Assembly: GCA_900315105.1 (NCBI GenBank) | Contig: OMXX01000045.1 | Location: forward strand, 1-29,283 | Length of the DNA stretch: 29,283 nucleotides | Direction of reading: 5' to 3' | Origin: an uncultured Prevotellaceae bacterium | Lineage (GTDB): Bacteria > Bacteroidota > Bacteroidia > Bacteroidales > Bacteroidaceae | Shown here: positions 1 to 7,602 of the stretch, piece after piece | Numbering within the stretch: position 1 is the stretch's first letter | How the letters are laid out: every line of letters starts with the position of its first letter | Position numbers and translations under genes: made by a program | The notes under the pieces: model-generated | Told to the model about the DNA's origin: nothing | The model's input: only the letters and a program-made list of their open reading frames with translations | Databases searched by the model: none

Positions 1-148
1 CCTTCAGCTCCCGGTACAGCTCCTTTGCCGTCATCCGCAGTTGGCGGGCCACCTGTCCCGTCGTCTTACATCCCATCGTCAGCAGGTTACACTTCGTCAA
101 CGAGCGCACCATCCGCTCCCTCCTGTACTCCTTCTCTTTCTCTGTCAT
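1..148 (-). CDS. Small HTH-like protein, partial (C-terminus off the window)
   Basis: The reading frame opens with ATG at 148 on the minus strand and runs off the left edge, giving 49 codons. The start is MTEKEKEYRRERM, a highly charged N-terminus. It is followed by a stretch resembling a helix-turn-helix (TTGQVARQLRMTAKELYREL), which suggests DNA binding. I do not recognise the family. A consensus Bacteroides -7 box lies about 50 bases upstream (197..204), which supports this start and independent transcription. It is separated from the capsule operon by the frameshifted regulator and a terminator, so it probably belongs to a different unit. Confidence 0.5.
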   Translation of the reverse strand, partial: MTEKEKEYRRERMVRSLTKCNLLTMGCKTTGQVARQLRMTAKELYRELK

Positions 149-196
149 AAGCATTTTGGTTTTCGTTAAAACTTCGTTTTGGTTTTTTTTCGTTCA

Positions 197-204
197 CAAA
201 GCTA
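197..204 (-). promoter_or_regulatory. Putative Bacteroides-type -7 box with overlapping palindrome
   Basis: On the minus strand these bases read TAGCTTTG, a perfect TAnnTTTG -7 element, about 50 bp upstream of the ATG at 148. The -33 TTTG is not clear (T-rich sequence at about the right spacing). A 12-bp perfect palindrome AAAGCTAGCTTT (198..209) overlaps the box and could be an operator. The same 12 bases recur at 765..776. Confidence 0.4.
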
Positions 205-242
205 GCTTTTTGCACTGTAAAGGTACTAAAAAATGAGGGGAT

Positions 243-280
243 AAAAAAACTTCCGCACCACTAATTAGCAGTGCGGAAGT
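243..280 (-). terminator. Rho-independent terminator of the XRE-like gene
   Basis: A perfect 10-bp inverted repeat ACTTCCGCAC (249..258) / GTGCGGAAGT (271..280) has a 12-nt AT-rich loop. Read on the minus strand it is followed directly by seven Ts (242..248). It lies just after the stop of the frameshifted regulator (299), so it fits as that gene's terminator. Confidence 0.8.
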
Positions 281-298
281 ATTACTAAACCTATACGT

Positions 299-516
299 TT
301 AGTCTATAGGTTCAAAAAGGTCTTTGACGCGTAAATTAAGGGCGTCGGCTATTTGATGAAGTCGCAGAAGTGATGGTTCCACCCGATGGTTTACAAACTT
401 GCCAACCTGTTGTTCTGACAGATCTAAACGACGGGCTAATTCTCTGTTCGTTACATTTTTTTCTGTAACACTTCATACAGCCGTAGCTGCGACTTGAAAT
501 TGTTCTTTTTCATCAT
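299..516 (-). pseudogene. XRE-family HTH regulator with a -1 frameshift in a seven-A run
   Basis: Two overlapping minus-strand frames together make a small Cro/C1-type HTH protein. The first frame starts at ATG 516 or 513 with MKKNNFKSQLRLYEVLQ. It ends at a TAA right after a run of seven A (456..462 on the plus strand). The second frame carries the HTH proper, with NRELARRLDLSEQQVGKFVN then HRVEPSLLRLHQIADALNL and a stop at 299. Adding one A to the run joins them into one 72-residue frame. Its length, 'L.R.LDLS...V.....R..PSL..L..IA..L.....DLF' pattern and downstream terminator all look like a real gene. This may be a pseudogene, a sequencing or assembly indel, or a slippage site. I cannot tell which. 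Confidence 0.75.
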
Positions 517-550
517 TGTCTTAAAATTATTACGTTATTATACATAAAAT

Positions 551-591
551 AGCCTCATGGTCTTTCATTAATTAATGAGAGACATGAGGCT
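551..591. terminator. Long stem-loop downstream of the capsule operon, possible terminator
   Basis: AGCCTCATG (551..559) pairs with CATGAGGCT (583..591). The stem continues through GTCTTTCATTA / TAATGAGAGAC with one G-U type mismatch and one bulge, giving a stem of about 19 bp. On the minus strand it is followed by ATTTTAT, a weak U-tract. It sits between the last capsule gene (ends 909) and the XRE-like gene, so it could end the capsule transcript. A role as a leader structure of the regulator is an alternative. Confidence 0.45.
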
Positions 592-655
592 CCAATTTAT
601 TTATTCACCTATATATTATGAGAAACTTTCTGATTGGTATTATAAAATTCTTTTT

Positions 656-890
656 TTTGAACACGGATGACACGAATGACACGAATTGTTTATTATTACT
701 GATGACAGACCGTTGGTCTGCTTTATTCAAGAATAAAGAATTGATTTTGTTGAAAGATTGATTGAAAGCTAGCTTTCATACAGTCTTCAAACAAAATAAA
801 ACACATCATCAGTAATATTAACTCATCATCTAATATAATATATAACGTATTAATTATTCGTGATATTTGCGAGATTCGTGTTCGTTATAA
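656..890. repeat. Nested inverted-repeat intergenic element with CACGAAT ends
   Basis: The left end (about 659..688) carries GAACACGGATGACACGAAT and further CACGAAT units. The reverse complement of the right end (about 857..888) reads GAACACGAATCTCGC then a CACGAAT copy, so the two ends are imperfect inverted repeats. Inside them is a second inverted repeat, TATTACTGATGA (694..705) against TCATCAGTAATA (806..817). That enclosed segment holds further hairpins. The arrangement suggests a MITE-like or structured RNA element. Similar CACGAAT units recur at 22520..22560. No coding sequence is seen here. Confidence 0.5.
694..817. other. Multi-hairpin (cloverleaf-like) segment
   Basis: A 12-bp closing stem (694..705 with 806..817) encloses three hairpins. 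They are CAGAC/GTCTG with a 5-nt loop (706..720), CTTTATTC/GAATAAAG with a 2-nt loop (721..738), and an imperfect long arm pairing TTTTGTTGAAAGATTG (745..760) with about 781..796. The long arm is capped by the 16-bp perfect palindrome TGAAAGCTAGCTTTCA (763..778). It might fold as RNA or extrude as DNA. No known RNA family was recognised. Confidence 0.4.
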
Positions 891-908
891 TACTATTCTA
901 GCCCTGCT

Positions 909-2300
909 TTAGTATGCGTTCTTGTCAGGTATGAATAGCGTTTTGAAGGTGAGCCATACGATACGGATGTCGAGCCAGAGGGTCCAGTGCTCCATATACC
1001 AGATGTCGCGCTTCACGCGCTCCTCCATCTGCCACAGCTCCTTCGTCTCCCCACGGTATCCCGTCACCTGCGCCCATCCCGTGATACCCGGTTTCACGAA
1101 GTGACGTACCATGTATTTCGCTATCTGTTTTGAGTACATCTCCGTATGTGCCAGCATGTGCGGCCTCGGCCCTACCACACTCATGCTACCCATCATCACA
1201 TTCCAGAACTGAGGCAGTTCATCGATATTTGTCTTGCGCATGAAGTTTCCGAAGGGGTATTTCCTTGGATCGTCCTTGGTAGCCTGTAGCCTGTCTGCAT
1301 CCTTGTTCACATGCATCGAGCGGAATTTATAGCATGTGAAATTCTTACCATCCAGGCCTGTACGCAGCTGTTTGAAGAATAACGGTCCAGGGCTCTGTAT
1401 CTTGATGATGACGTATATCACAGGGAACAGCAATGCCGTCACCGCCAATGCTATCACTGACACCACGATGTCGAACACCCGCTTAACGACTTTGTTCACG
1501 GAATTCTCCAACGGACTCTCATGTGTCGTGAATATCTCTATATCGTTGATATATTCCCTTTTGAAGTTCAGTCCTATTGATTCCACAGATATCGGTACGT
1601 AATAGAATTTCGTCACCTCCCTGTCACACAGATCCGACAGTGCTCTGATGGTTTTACCCTCCATTCGTGACATACAGACATACATCTCGTCAGCAAGCGC
1701 CACCTGTTCACTGTCTTTCAGCAAATCCTCTACTTTCCCCAGCCAAGGAATTCTTCCATCCTTCAACTCCTCTTCTGCATAATACCCTTGCATTCTATAG
1801 CCCGTTGTCGGGTCTCCGAGCAGTTGCTTATATACTTTCCTTATTTCCGTATCTGAGCCCACTAAGACCACTGTCCGCGTGTTATATCCCAGTCGTCGCA
1901 TCCTTTTGATGACCGAACGCTCTATTAGGCGAAGCACAACCAACGACACAAAGAGTATCGTACCGATTTCCAACAGCACCATTCCCGATGCCTTCCAATA
2001 CATCAGGTGTCTCATGGCCACATAAGCTATTGCCGTCTGACTCATCGTCACCACGACTATCTTTCTCAGCACATCTCCTGCCGACACTATTCGTTCATGG
2101 ATAATCGTTGGAAATATCCATTCGCTCACCAGCAGCGCCATGTTGCAGACGATGAAGAACGTTCGCAATTGCGACCACTCCCATGTCATCAATGCCCCAT
2201 TCTCCTTGCTGAATGCGTACAGTATGGCATTCAGTATGACGAAATCACTGGCTATCACCATCCATTTGATGAGTCTGTTTGTCCTATCGTTTCTTCTCAT
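909..2300 (-). CDS. Polyprenyl-phosphate sugar phosphotransferase (initiating transferase)
   Basis: This WbaP/WcaJ-type enzyme would transfer a sugar-1-phosphate from a nucleotide sugar to undecaprenyl phosphate in the inner membrane, starting repeat-unit assembly. The N-terminal half has several membrane segments and a nucleotide-binding-like stretch (RTVVLVGSDTEIRKVYKQLL). The C-terminal half is a complete bacterial sugar transferase domain: a membrane helix after KRVFDIVVS, then QSPGPLFFKQLRTG, YKFRSM, the DELPQFWNV and VGPRPHM motifs, and KPGITGWAQVTGYRG. I chose the ATG at 2300 (463 aa), which sits one base after the stop of the upstream gene. A longer frame from 2363 would overlap that gene by 62 bases. 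It is the last gene of the operon. The exact sugar cannot be told from sequence. Confidence 0.93.
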   Translation of the reverse strand: MRRNDRTNRLIKWMVIASDFVILNAILYAFSKENGALMTWEWSQLRTFFIVCNMALLVSEWIFPTIIHERIVSAGDVLRKIVVVTMSQTAIAYVAMRHLMYWKASGMVLLEIGTILFVSLVVLRLIERSVIKRMRRLGYNTRTVVLVGSDTEIRKVYKQLLGDPTTGYRMQGYYAEEELKDGRIPWLGKVEDLLKDSEQVALADEMYVCMSRMEGKTIRALSDLCDREVTKFYYVPISVESIGLNFKREYINDIEIFTTHESPLENSVNKVVKRVFDIVVSVIALAVTALLFPVIYVIIKIQSPGPLFFKQLRTGLDGKNFTCYKFRSMHVNKDADRLQATKDDPRKYPFGNFMRKTNIDELPQFWNVMMGSMSVVGPRPHMLAHTEMYSKQIAKYMVRHFVKPGITGWAQVTGYRGETKELWQMEERVKRDIWYMEHWTLWLDIRIVWLTFKTLFIPDKNAY

Positions 2301-2301
2301 A

Positions 2302-3570
2302 TCACTCTTGTATCTTTCTAGTATTAAACCACTCCAACAGACTATTATTCTCGTTGGTACCAATCAAGTATGATTCCTTGCAACCGGCATTTTGGCCAGC
2401 CTCGATATCTGTTGACTTATCACCAATCATATACGATTGCGAGAGGTCGATATTAAAATCTTTAGCAGCTTGTAAGAACAGACCTGGCTTTGGCTTACGG
2501 CAATCACAGTCGAATTTATACTCAGGGCGTTCACCCTCAAAGCCTTTGTCAGGATGATGAGGGCATACATAAATGCCATCCAAATATGCACCTTCCTGGC
2601 CTAACAGAGTCTGCATCTTACGATGTATCTCGTGCAGTTCTTCCCATGAAACTTCACCTCTTGCAATAACAGGTTGATTAGTTACTATAATTGCAAGATA
2701 ACCGCTTTGATTAATCAGCCTGATGGCTTCAGCTACTCCAGGTAACAATTCAAATTCATTAATATCACGAAGGAAACCTACATATTTATTAATTGTTCCA
2801 TCCCTATCCAAAAAGACTGCCTTTTGTTTATGCATTAAGTTCTTTGCCTCTACCGTTCCCTGTTTGCAGTCAGCTTCCACTTGATGGAAACGCTCAGGAG
2901 TCCCCATGTCTTTAACATACTCAGGACTGTCATAGCAATACATTTGACCGGTACCACAAAGGGGTTTAAGCAAATCTCTGTCGAGATCTATCTTGGGTTT
3001 GTCCTTCAGTTTGTCTCGAACCAGTTCCAGAAGTTGGGGATTGATGACATGAAGTCCTGCATTGACACGGTTTTCGTACCATTGCGGCCGTTGGTCTTCT
3101 TTGGTCAGCCAGTTTGTCACACGGTGTTCCTCGTCAGCAATTACCAGTCCACTGTCGTAAGGATGTGAATTGGGGTGTGTAAACAATGTAACCAGGCCTC
3201 CATGCTCTTGATGGAACCTCAACATGCGTTGAAAATCCACATCGAAGGCCGCATCTGCATTAAGCAAGAGGAATGGCTCATTACCTAAGTTTCGCATCCG
3301 AAAAAGAGCCCCGGCATTTCCAAGTGGCGTCTCCTCTACAAAGTATTCAATCTTCACCCCAAGTTGGCTACCATCTCCAAAATATTCTATAATCTTGTTT
3401 GACAGATAGCCAACAGTAAGGACGATATCCCTAAATCCCTGCGATGCAAGCGATTGAATCTCCCTTTCGAGAATTGGCTTGCCATCAATGGGAATCAGCG
3501 GTTTGGGTATGTTGGGAAATAACTCTGCTATACGGGTTCCCCGTCCCCCCGCCATTATTACTACCTTCAT
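2302..3570 (-). CDS. Fused heptose-1-P nucleotidyltransferase (HddC-like) and heptose bisphosphatase (GmhB-like)
   Basis: A 422-aa fusion. Residues 1 to about 235 are a nucleotidyltransferase (MAGGRGTR at 6..13, PKPLIPI at 22..28, LLNADAAFD at 102..110) that would charge heptose-1-phosphate. Residues about 250 to 420 are a HAD-IIIA phosphatase with DRDGT (255..259), VTNQP (296..300) and GDKSTD (383..388). The zinc set Cys336, His338, Cys355, Cys357 is typical of GmhB. Together these are the last two steps of the GDP-D-glycero-alpha-D-manno-heptose pathway; the kinase and isomerase are the adjacent upstream genes. In the classic pathway HddC and GmhB are separate proteins. GDP as the carrier is inferred from the HddA partner, not seen directly. 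The start is at MKVVIMAGG. Confidence 0.88.
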   Translation of the reverse strand: MKVVIMAGGRGTRIAELFPNIPKPLIPIDGKPILEREIQSLASQGFRDIVLTVGYLSNKIIEYFGDGSQLGVKIEYFVEETPLGNAGALFRMRNLGNEPFLLLNADAAFDVDFQRMLRFHQEHGGLVTLFTHPNSHPYDSGLVIADEEHRVTNWLTKEDQRPQWYENRVNAGLHVINPQLLELVRDKLKDKPKIDLDRDLLKPLCGTGQMYCYDSPEYVKDMGTPERFHQVEADCKQGTVEAKNLMHKQKAVFLDRDGTINKYVGFLRDINEFELLPGVAEAIRLINQSGYLAIIVTNQPVIARGEVSWEELHEIHRKMQTLLGQEGAYLDGIYVCPHHPDKGFEGERPEYKFDCDCRKPKPGLFLQAAKDFNIDLSQSYMIGDKSTDIEAGQNAGCKESYLIGTNENNSLLEWFNTRKIQE

Positions 3571-3593
3571 AATTTCTGAATTTCAGTGTGACA

Positions 3594-4238
3594 TCACCCA
3601 AAAAACTTGTCTTCCAGCATCAAGCACAAGCAATGATACACTGGTAGATGCAACTCTTGAATCTTATACGTTTCTGTCTCAGGCACACGGATGCACACAT
3701 CCGCATACTTCATGAGCTTATTTTCATGCGAGCCAGTCAGTCCAATAACATGCAGACCTTTAGCCTTGGCATTCACCGCAGCATAAAGAACATTCTTACT
3801 ATTTCCTGATGTCGATATACCTAAATACACATCCCCTGCCTTGCCATAGCCATTCACCTGCTGGGCAAATACCAGTTCTGGCATGGAATCATTCATGAAT
3901 GCTGTTGTCATCGAAGAGTGACCTGTTAGAGATATGGCAGGCAAAGCCCCTTGCAAGTTATCTGCCAGCGTCTGGCCTAACTCAGGATCTATCTCCTTCA
4001 AGGCTGCAGCCTGCTCACCAAATACACGCCGCTTCAACTTAAACTCCTTCATCAACTCACCCACGATGTGCTCTGAGTCTGATGCCGATCCACCATTACC
4101 ACTCACCAGCAATTTTCTCCCTGATGAATATGCCTTCGCTAATATCTCATATGCTTTGATGATATCCTCTCGACAAACTTTCAGTTTCGGATATCTATTA
4201 ATCAGCTGGTCAACATGTTTTTCTAATTTCGTTTCCAT
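3594..4238 (-). CDS. gmhA: Sedoheptulose-7-phosphate isomerase
   Basis: A 214-aa SIS-domain protein that would convert sedoheptulose 7-phosphate to D-glycero-D-manno-heptose 7-phosphate, the entry step to activated heptose. Visible motifs are SGNGGSASDSEH (46..57), ISTSGNSKNV (141..150) and IQELH (193..197). His57, Glu61, Gln194 and His202 match the positions of the zinc/catalytic set of E. coli GmhA. Length is normal for the family (about 190 to 215). It lies between the HddA-like kinase and the HddC-GmhB fusion with short gaps (27 and 23 bp), so it is co-transcribed with them. Confidence 0.92.
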   Translation of the reverse strand: METKLEKHVDQLINRYPKLKVCREDIIKAYEILAKAYSSGRKLLVSGNGGSASDSEHIVGELMKEFKLKRRVFGEQAAALKEIDPELGQTLADNLQGALPAISLTGHSSMTTAFMNDSMPELVFAQQVNGYGKAGDVYLGISTSGNSKNVLYAAVNAKAKGLHVIGLTGSHENKLMKYADVCIRVPETETYKIQELHLPVYHCLCLMLEDKFFG

Positions 4239-4265
4239 ACTCTCTTCCTTCTAACATTTCTCATC

Positions 4266-5282
4266 TTACTTCAAAAGGATTTCCTTCCTCGGAGAATAAG
4301 TCTGCGGTGCATAATAAAGCACCTGCGCCCCATCATTCTCAAAATTGAACGGCACAATCATCAGTTTCTCCATAGCTTGTTTCAATGCCTCTTGTTTCTC
4401 CTTCTCACAATAAAACAGCAAGAAGCCACCACCGCCTGCTCCAAGCAATTTTCCACCAAGAGCGCCAGCCTTGATAGCAATGTCATACAGCTTGTCAATA
4501 CTACCACTACTAACTTTTGCGCCCGTTCCTCGCTTCAGTTTCCATGTTGTATCCAGTAACTTACCAAATTCATTAAGACTAGTATCCCTATCTATCAAAA
4601 TCTTCTCGGCTTCATCTACCAATACCAACATATCCTTCAACTGCTGCGTCTTATCCACAGGCTTTGCAAAAGTATCAGCCTGAATCTCAGAAGAGAATCG
4701 CTGTATACCCGTATAGAACAGCAGTAGGTTCTCATCCAATTCCTTCTTACGCTCCGGACTGATAATTATAGGATGTACTGAGAAATCATTATCCTTGAAG
4801 TCAATACGATTAAATCCTCCGTATGCAGCAGCGACCTGATCCTGCCAGCCACCATGTTCCTTCAGAATGTCCCTTTCCACGTGTATAGCCTCCTGTGCTA
4901 ACTGGCGGTGACTCATCATCTTTCCCTTCAATGCACAGAAAGCATTTAGCATTCCAACAGCAAACGTACTACTTGTGCCAAGCCCTGTACGAGCAGGAAG
5001 GTCACCTTCATACGTCAGTCGTACCTCATGAATGTCGTGCAACTTCATGCACTCCCGTATCAATGGATGTTCTATCTCTTCCACATCATTCACACGCTCA
5101 AAGCGGTTATGTACCAACTCTGAGATATACGGGTGGAAGGGTGGCATGTGTCGCACCACTACATAACAATACTTGTCGAACGTCGTAGAGATGACAGCGC
5201 CGCCATGTTCATTAAAGAATGATGGCATGTCTGTTCCACCTCCAAAGAAAGACATTCGGAATGGTGTTTTAGTTATAATCAT
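4266..5282 (-). CDS. hddA: D-glycero-alpha-D-manno-heptose-7-phosphate kinase (GHMP family)
   Basis: A 338-aa GHMP kinase. The N-terminus ITKTPFRMSFFGGGTDMPSF is the HddA-type substrate motif. The ATP loop PARTGLGTSSTFAVG spans 96..110, and the C-terminal glycine motif is GALGGKLLGAGGGGF. The enzyme would phosphorylate heptose 7-phosphate at C1, upstream of the GmhB-type phosphatase. Its ATG overlaps the stop of the preceding glycosyltransferase gene (ATGA, 5279..5282), which suggests translational coupling. Related GHMP kinases (for example fucokinase) are possible, but gmhA and HddC/GmhB neighbours make the heptose role much more likely. Confidence 0.9.
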   Translation of the reverse strand: MIITKTPFRMSFFGGGTDMPSFFNEHGGAVISTTFDKYCYVVVRHMPPFHPYISELVHNRFERVNDVEEIEHPLIRECMKLHDIHEVRLTYEGDLPARTGLGTSSTFAVGMLNAFCALKGKMMSHRQLAQEAIHVERDILKEHGGWQDQVAAAYGGFNRIDFKDNDFSVHPIIISPERKKELDENLLLFYTGIQRFSSEIQADTFAKPVDKTQQLKDMLVLVDEAEKILIDRDTSLNEFGKLLDTTWKLKRGTGAKVSSGSIDKLYDIAIKAGALGGKLLGAGGGGFLLFYCEKEKQEALKQAMEKLMIVPFNFENDGAQVLYYAPQTYSPRKEILLK

Positions 5283-6028
5283 CTTTCAAACGGATCTTTA
5301 TACATTCCTAATTTCTGCTTTAGTAACAACCAGAAAAAAGGCATATCATCAATCAAATATCGTCGATACATTCTCCTGGGCTCCTTTATCAGGCGGTAAA
5401 ACCACTCCAAAGCCAGTCTCTGAAATATCTTTGGAGCCCTCTTGATGTTACCAGCTTCAAAGTCAATAGTAGCACCCAAGGCCAAGAACACATCGATATT
5501 TGGCAACTGGTTTTTATATCGGTATATCCACTTTGTTTGTTTAGGATTTCCAAGGCCCACCAGGACGACTTTTGCACTAGATGCCCTCAGCAGATCTATA
5601 ATATGTTGACACTCCTTTTCATCTTTTTCGAATCCGAAAGGAGGTGAATATGTATCCACGACTATCTCACGACCAATTCTTTTATTAATACGTTTTTTTG
5701 CAACCTCCCCAACGCCTTCCTTAGCACCGAGCAGGAATATCTTTGTCTCATCTTTTTTGTGATAGTCGCAATAGGCAGGAAAAAAGCTGCTCCCAGGTAT
5801 AGCCTCCTTTAATGGTGTTCCACATAACTTAGAGGCAAGCATTACTATTTTAGAGTCACATACCACAAACTCAGCCTGAGAAGCCATCCTATGAAAGTCC
5901 TTGTCATGTTGATGCTTTATCAAGTCATCCACATTCGGAGTCACCAGCACGCCCTTCTTCAGTTGCGCCAACAACTCCTCCTGCGAGATGTTATCGATTT
6001 CTACATTCAGTATCTTGATTCTGTTCAT
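5279..6028 (-). CDS. WecG/TagA/CpsF-family glycosyltransferase (GT26)
   Basis: A 249-aa protein of the usual GT26 length. It has the family pattern: an N-terminal beta strand region with TPNVDDL, IPGSSFF, FLLGAKEGVGE, then VVLVGLGNPKQTKW and LALGATIDFEAGNIKRAP, ending in a basic amphipathic tail with RLIKEPRRMYRRYL. Enzymes of this family add ManNAcA, ManNAc or similar sugars to lipid-linked intermediates at the inner face of the membrane. The donor cannot be assigned here. The stop overlaps the hddA start by four bases. Confidence 0.9.
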   Translation of the reverse strand: MNRIKILNVEIDNISQEELLAQLKKGVLVTPNVDDLIKHQHDKDFHRMASQAEFVVCDSKIVMLASKLCGTPLKEAIPGSSFFPAYCDYHKKDETKIFLLGAKEGVGEVAKKRINKRIGREIVVDTYSPPFGFEKDEKECQHIIDLLRASSAKVVLVGLGNPKQTKWIYRYKNQLPNIDVFLALGATIDFEAGNIKRAPKIFQRLALEWFYRLIKEPRRMYRRYLIDDMPFFWLLLKQKLGMYKDPFER

Positions 6029-6102
6029 TTAGTCATTCTCATTTTAACAAGCACCCATTTATAATCATATGCCAGCAGATAGGCTGCCACAATGAACACA
6101 TG

Positions 6103-6283
6103 AACACAGGGACGGGTTCCTGTTTCATTACAAAAAAGGGTTCATCACATAGTGATTAATACCACGCATCATTACGTGATAGATACCAGTCCCTGATGAT
6201 TCTCTCACTTGCCTGGGCATTGATTAACTATAAATTTGTATCCTGCTCCTATTCTTTATGAAACAGGAACCGTCCCTGTGTTT
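6103..6283. mobile_element. MITE-like element with 25 to 26-bp inverted ends
   Basis: The left arm (6103..6128) contains AACACAGGGACGGGTTCCTG and ends TTTCAT. The right arm (6258..6283) is its reverse complement with one base missing (ATGAAACAGGAACCGTCCCT then GTGTTT). The 129-bp interior is non-coding with small hairpins, for example around ATCACATAGTGAT. No clear target duplication was found. The sequence style resembles repeats I know near REP-associated (IS200-like) transposases in other bacteria, a similarity from memory only. The right arm lies inside the end of the GT4 gene and encodes its last residues. Confidence 0.6.
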
Positions 6284-7476
6284 CCATTTAATTTTTCAAA
6301 TACAACTTTCCACTGGTCGTAGATTTTATCTATTGAGTAATTCTTGCTCTTTTCGATAGCAGCTAATGCCATCTTATTCCGTTTGTTATTATCCTCTATT
6401 ATGTTTTTAATCCGTTCTGCCATTATAGCAGCATTAAAGCCTTCATTTGCTTTGGGAATAATCAAACCATTTACGTCATCATCTATGATGTCGTATACAG
6501 CCGAATAACTGCCATAAACTACAGGAACCACACCAAAGCTCATACATTCTGCCAGTACCAAAGGGAAACCCTCGAATTCAGAAGTCAGCATCAATATCGA
6601 TGCTCTTTCATAATAGACCCTTGGGGATTGGAATCCTTCGAAGTGAACATGATGCAGTTCCAGATCATTCACCATGTGCTCTATATTTTTTTTCTCTTCC
6701 CCATCACCAACAATGGTCAATTGCCAGTCAGGGAACAGATATTCCAATTGAGCCCAGGTTTCAATCACCCTAAACACACGTTTTTGGGTATAATCGATGC
6801 GACCTACATAGATTATCTCTTTCTGTTTCTTTATCGTCTGATATTCAAAACCATCAACATTTATGGTAATAGGATTGGTCTGCACCGCTAATTTAGGGGT
6901 ATTCTTTAGCCAAGTAAACTGTTGGAAATGTGGCACAAAACTGGACGACAAGACCTCAAATACATCACTTTTCCTATATATATATCGCATGGCATAACCG
7001 GTAACACAACGAAAGGCAAGCTTTTTGCATCTAAGAAATACTTTCTTCAACAGATTATCCGTCTTGGCAAGTTGTGACTCTACACTTTGTATACGTCCAT
7101 TTTGCAAAGGATCGTTATGATACACCGAAATAATTCGAACCGAGGTACCTTTCCTAGCTTTACACAACGTTTTGATTGGTATCAAGGGTAATCCCCACTG
7201 ATTAACTACTAAATCGATTTTCTTCTCTATCAGTAGTGATTTCAGCTTTCTGACATTCTCAGGTGTCCTTATATAGGTTCCCGCTATTGTTACCTCTATA
7301 TCCTTTCTAAATCTGTCAAGCACCTTTCCACTACGCTTCTCAAAGGCAAATATAGAGACATAATGTCCCTCGCAGACAAACTTGTTTGCAAGGACAGCAG
7401 TCACCACTTCCAGACCACCTATATCAAGAGAACGCAACAGAAATAGGATATTCATATTATGCGAACCAATATTCAT
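6256..7476 (-). CDS. GT4-family glycosyltransferase
   Basis: A 406-aa retaining GT-B enzyme. The N-terminal acceptor half begins NILFLLRSLDIGGLEVV (9..25). The donor half has YVGRIDYTQKR (223..233), IVGDGEE (255..261) and the E-x7-E signature EGFPLVLAE (302..310). It would transfer one sugar of the repeat unit on the cytoplasmic face. The final residues NGNTGTVPVS (397..406) are encoded by one arm of the MITE-like repeat, so the native C-terminus has probably been replaced. An alternative start is the ATG at 7455 (residue 8), which gives the more usual family N-terminus. Donor and linkage are unknown. Confidence 0.9.
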   Translation of the reverse strand: MNIGSHNMNILFLLRSLDIGGLEVVTAVLANKFVCEGHYVSIFAFEKRSGKVLDRFRKDIEVTIAGTYIRTPENVRKLKSLLIEKKIDLVVNQWGLPLIPIKTLCKARKGTSVRIISVYHNDPLQNGRIQSVESQLAKTDNLLKKVFLRCKKLAFRCVTGYAMRYIYRKSDVFEVLSSSFVPHFQQFTWLKNTPKLAVQTNPITINVDGFEYQTIKKQKEIIYVGRIDYTQKRVFRVIETWAQLEYLFPDWQLTIVGDGEEKKNIEHMVNDLELHHVHFEGFQSPRVYYERASILMLTSEFEGFPLVLAECMSFGVVPVVYGSYSAVYDIIDDDVNGLIIPKANEGFNAAIMAERIKNIIEDNNKRNKMALAAIEKSKNYSIDKIYDQWKVVFEKLNGNTGTVPVS

Positions 7477-7602
7477 TTCAATAAATTGCTAAACTTAAAT
7501 CCCAAAGCAAATCAGATTCTATTTTTCTATACTGAGAAGTAATAGAGGAATGACAAAATTCAAATATCTATTCAGAATGAATTTACATTAGATGAGTAGG
7601 AT

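Noticed and set aside
3546..3556. Run of six C/G near the start of the HddC-GmhB gene as a slippage site
   Set aside because: It encodes the conserved GGRG nucleotide-binding loop and is short, so codon need explains it.
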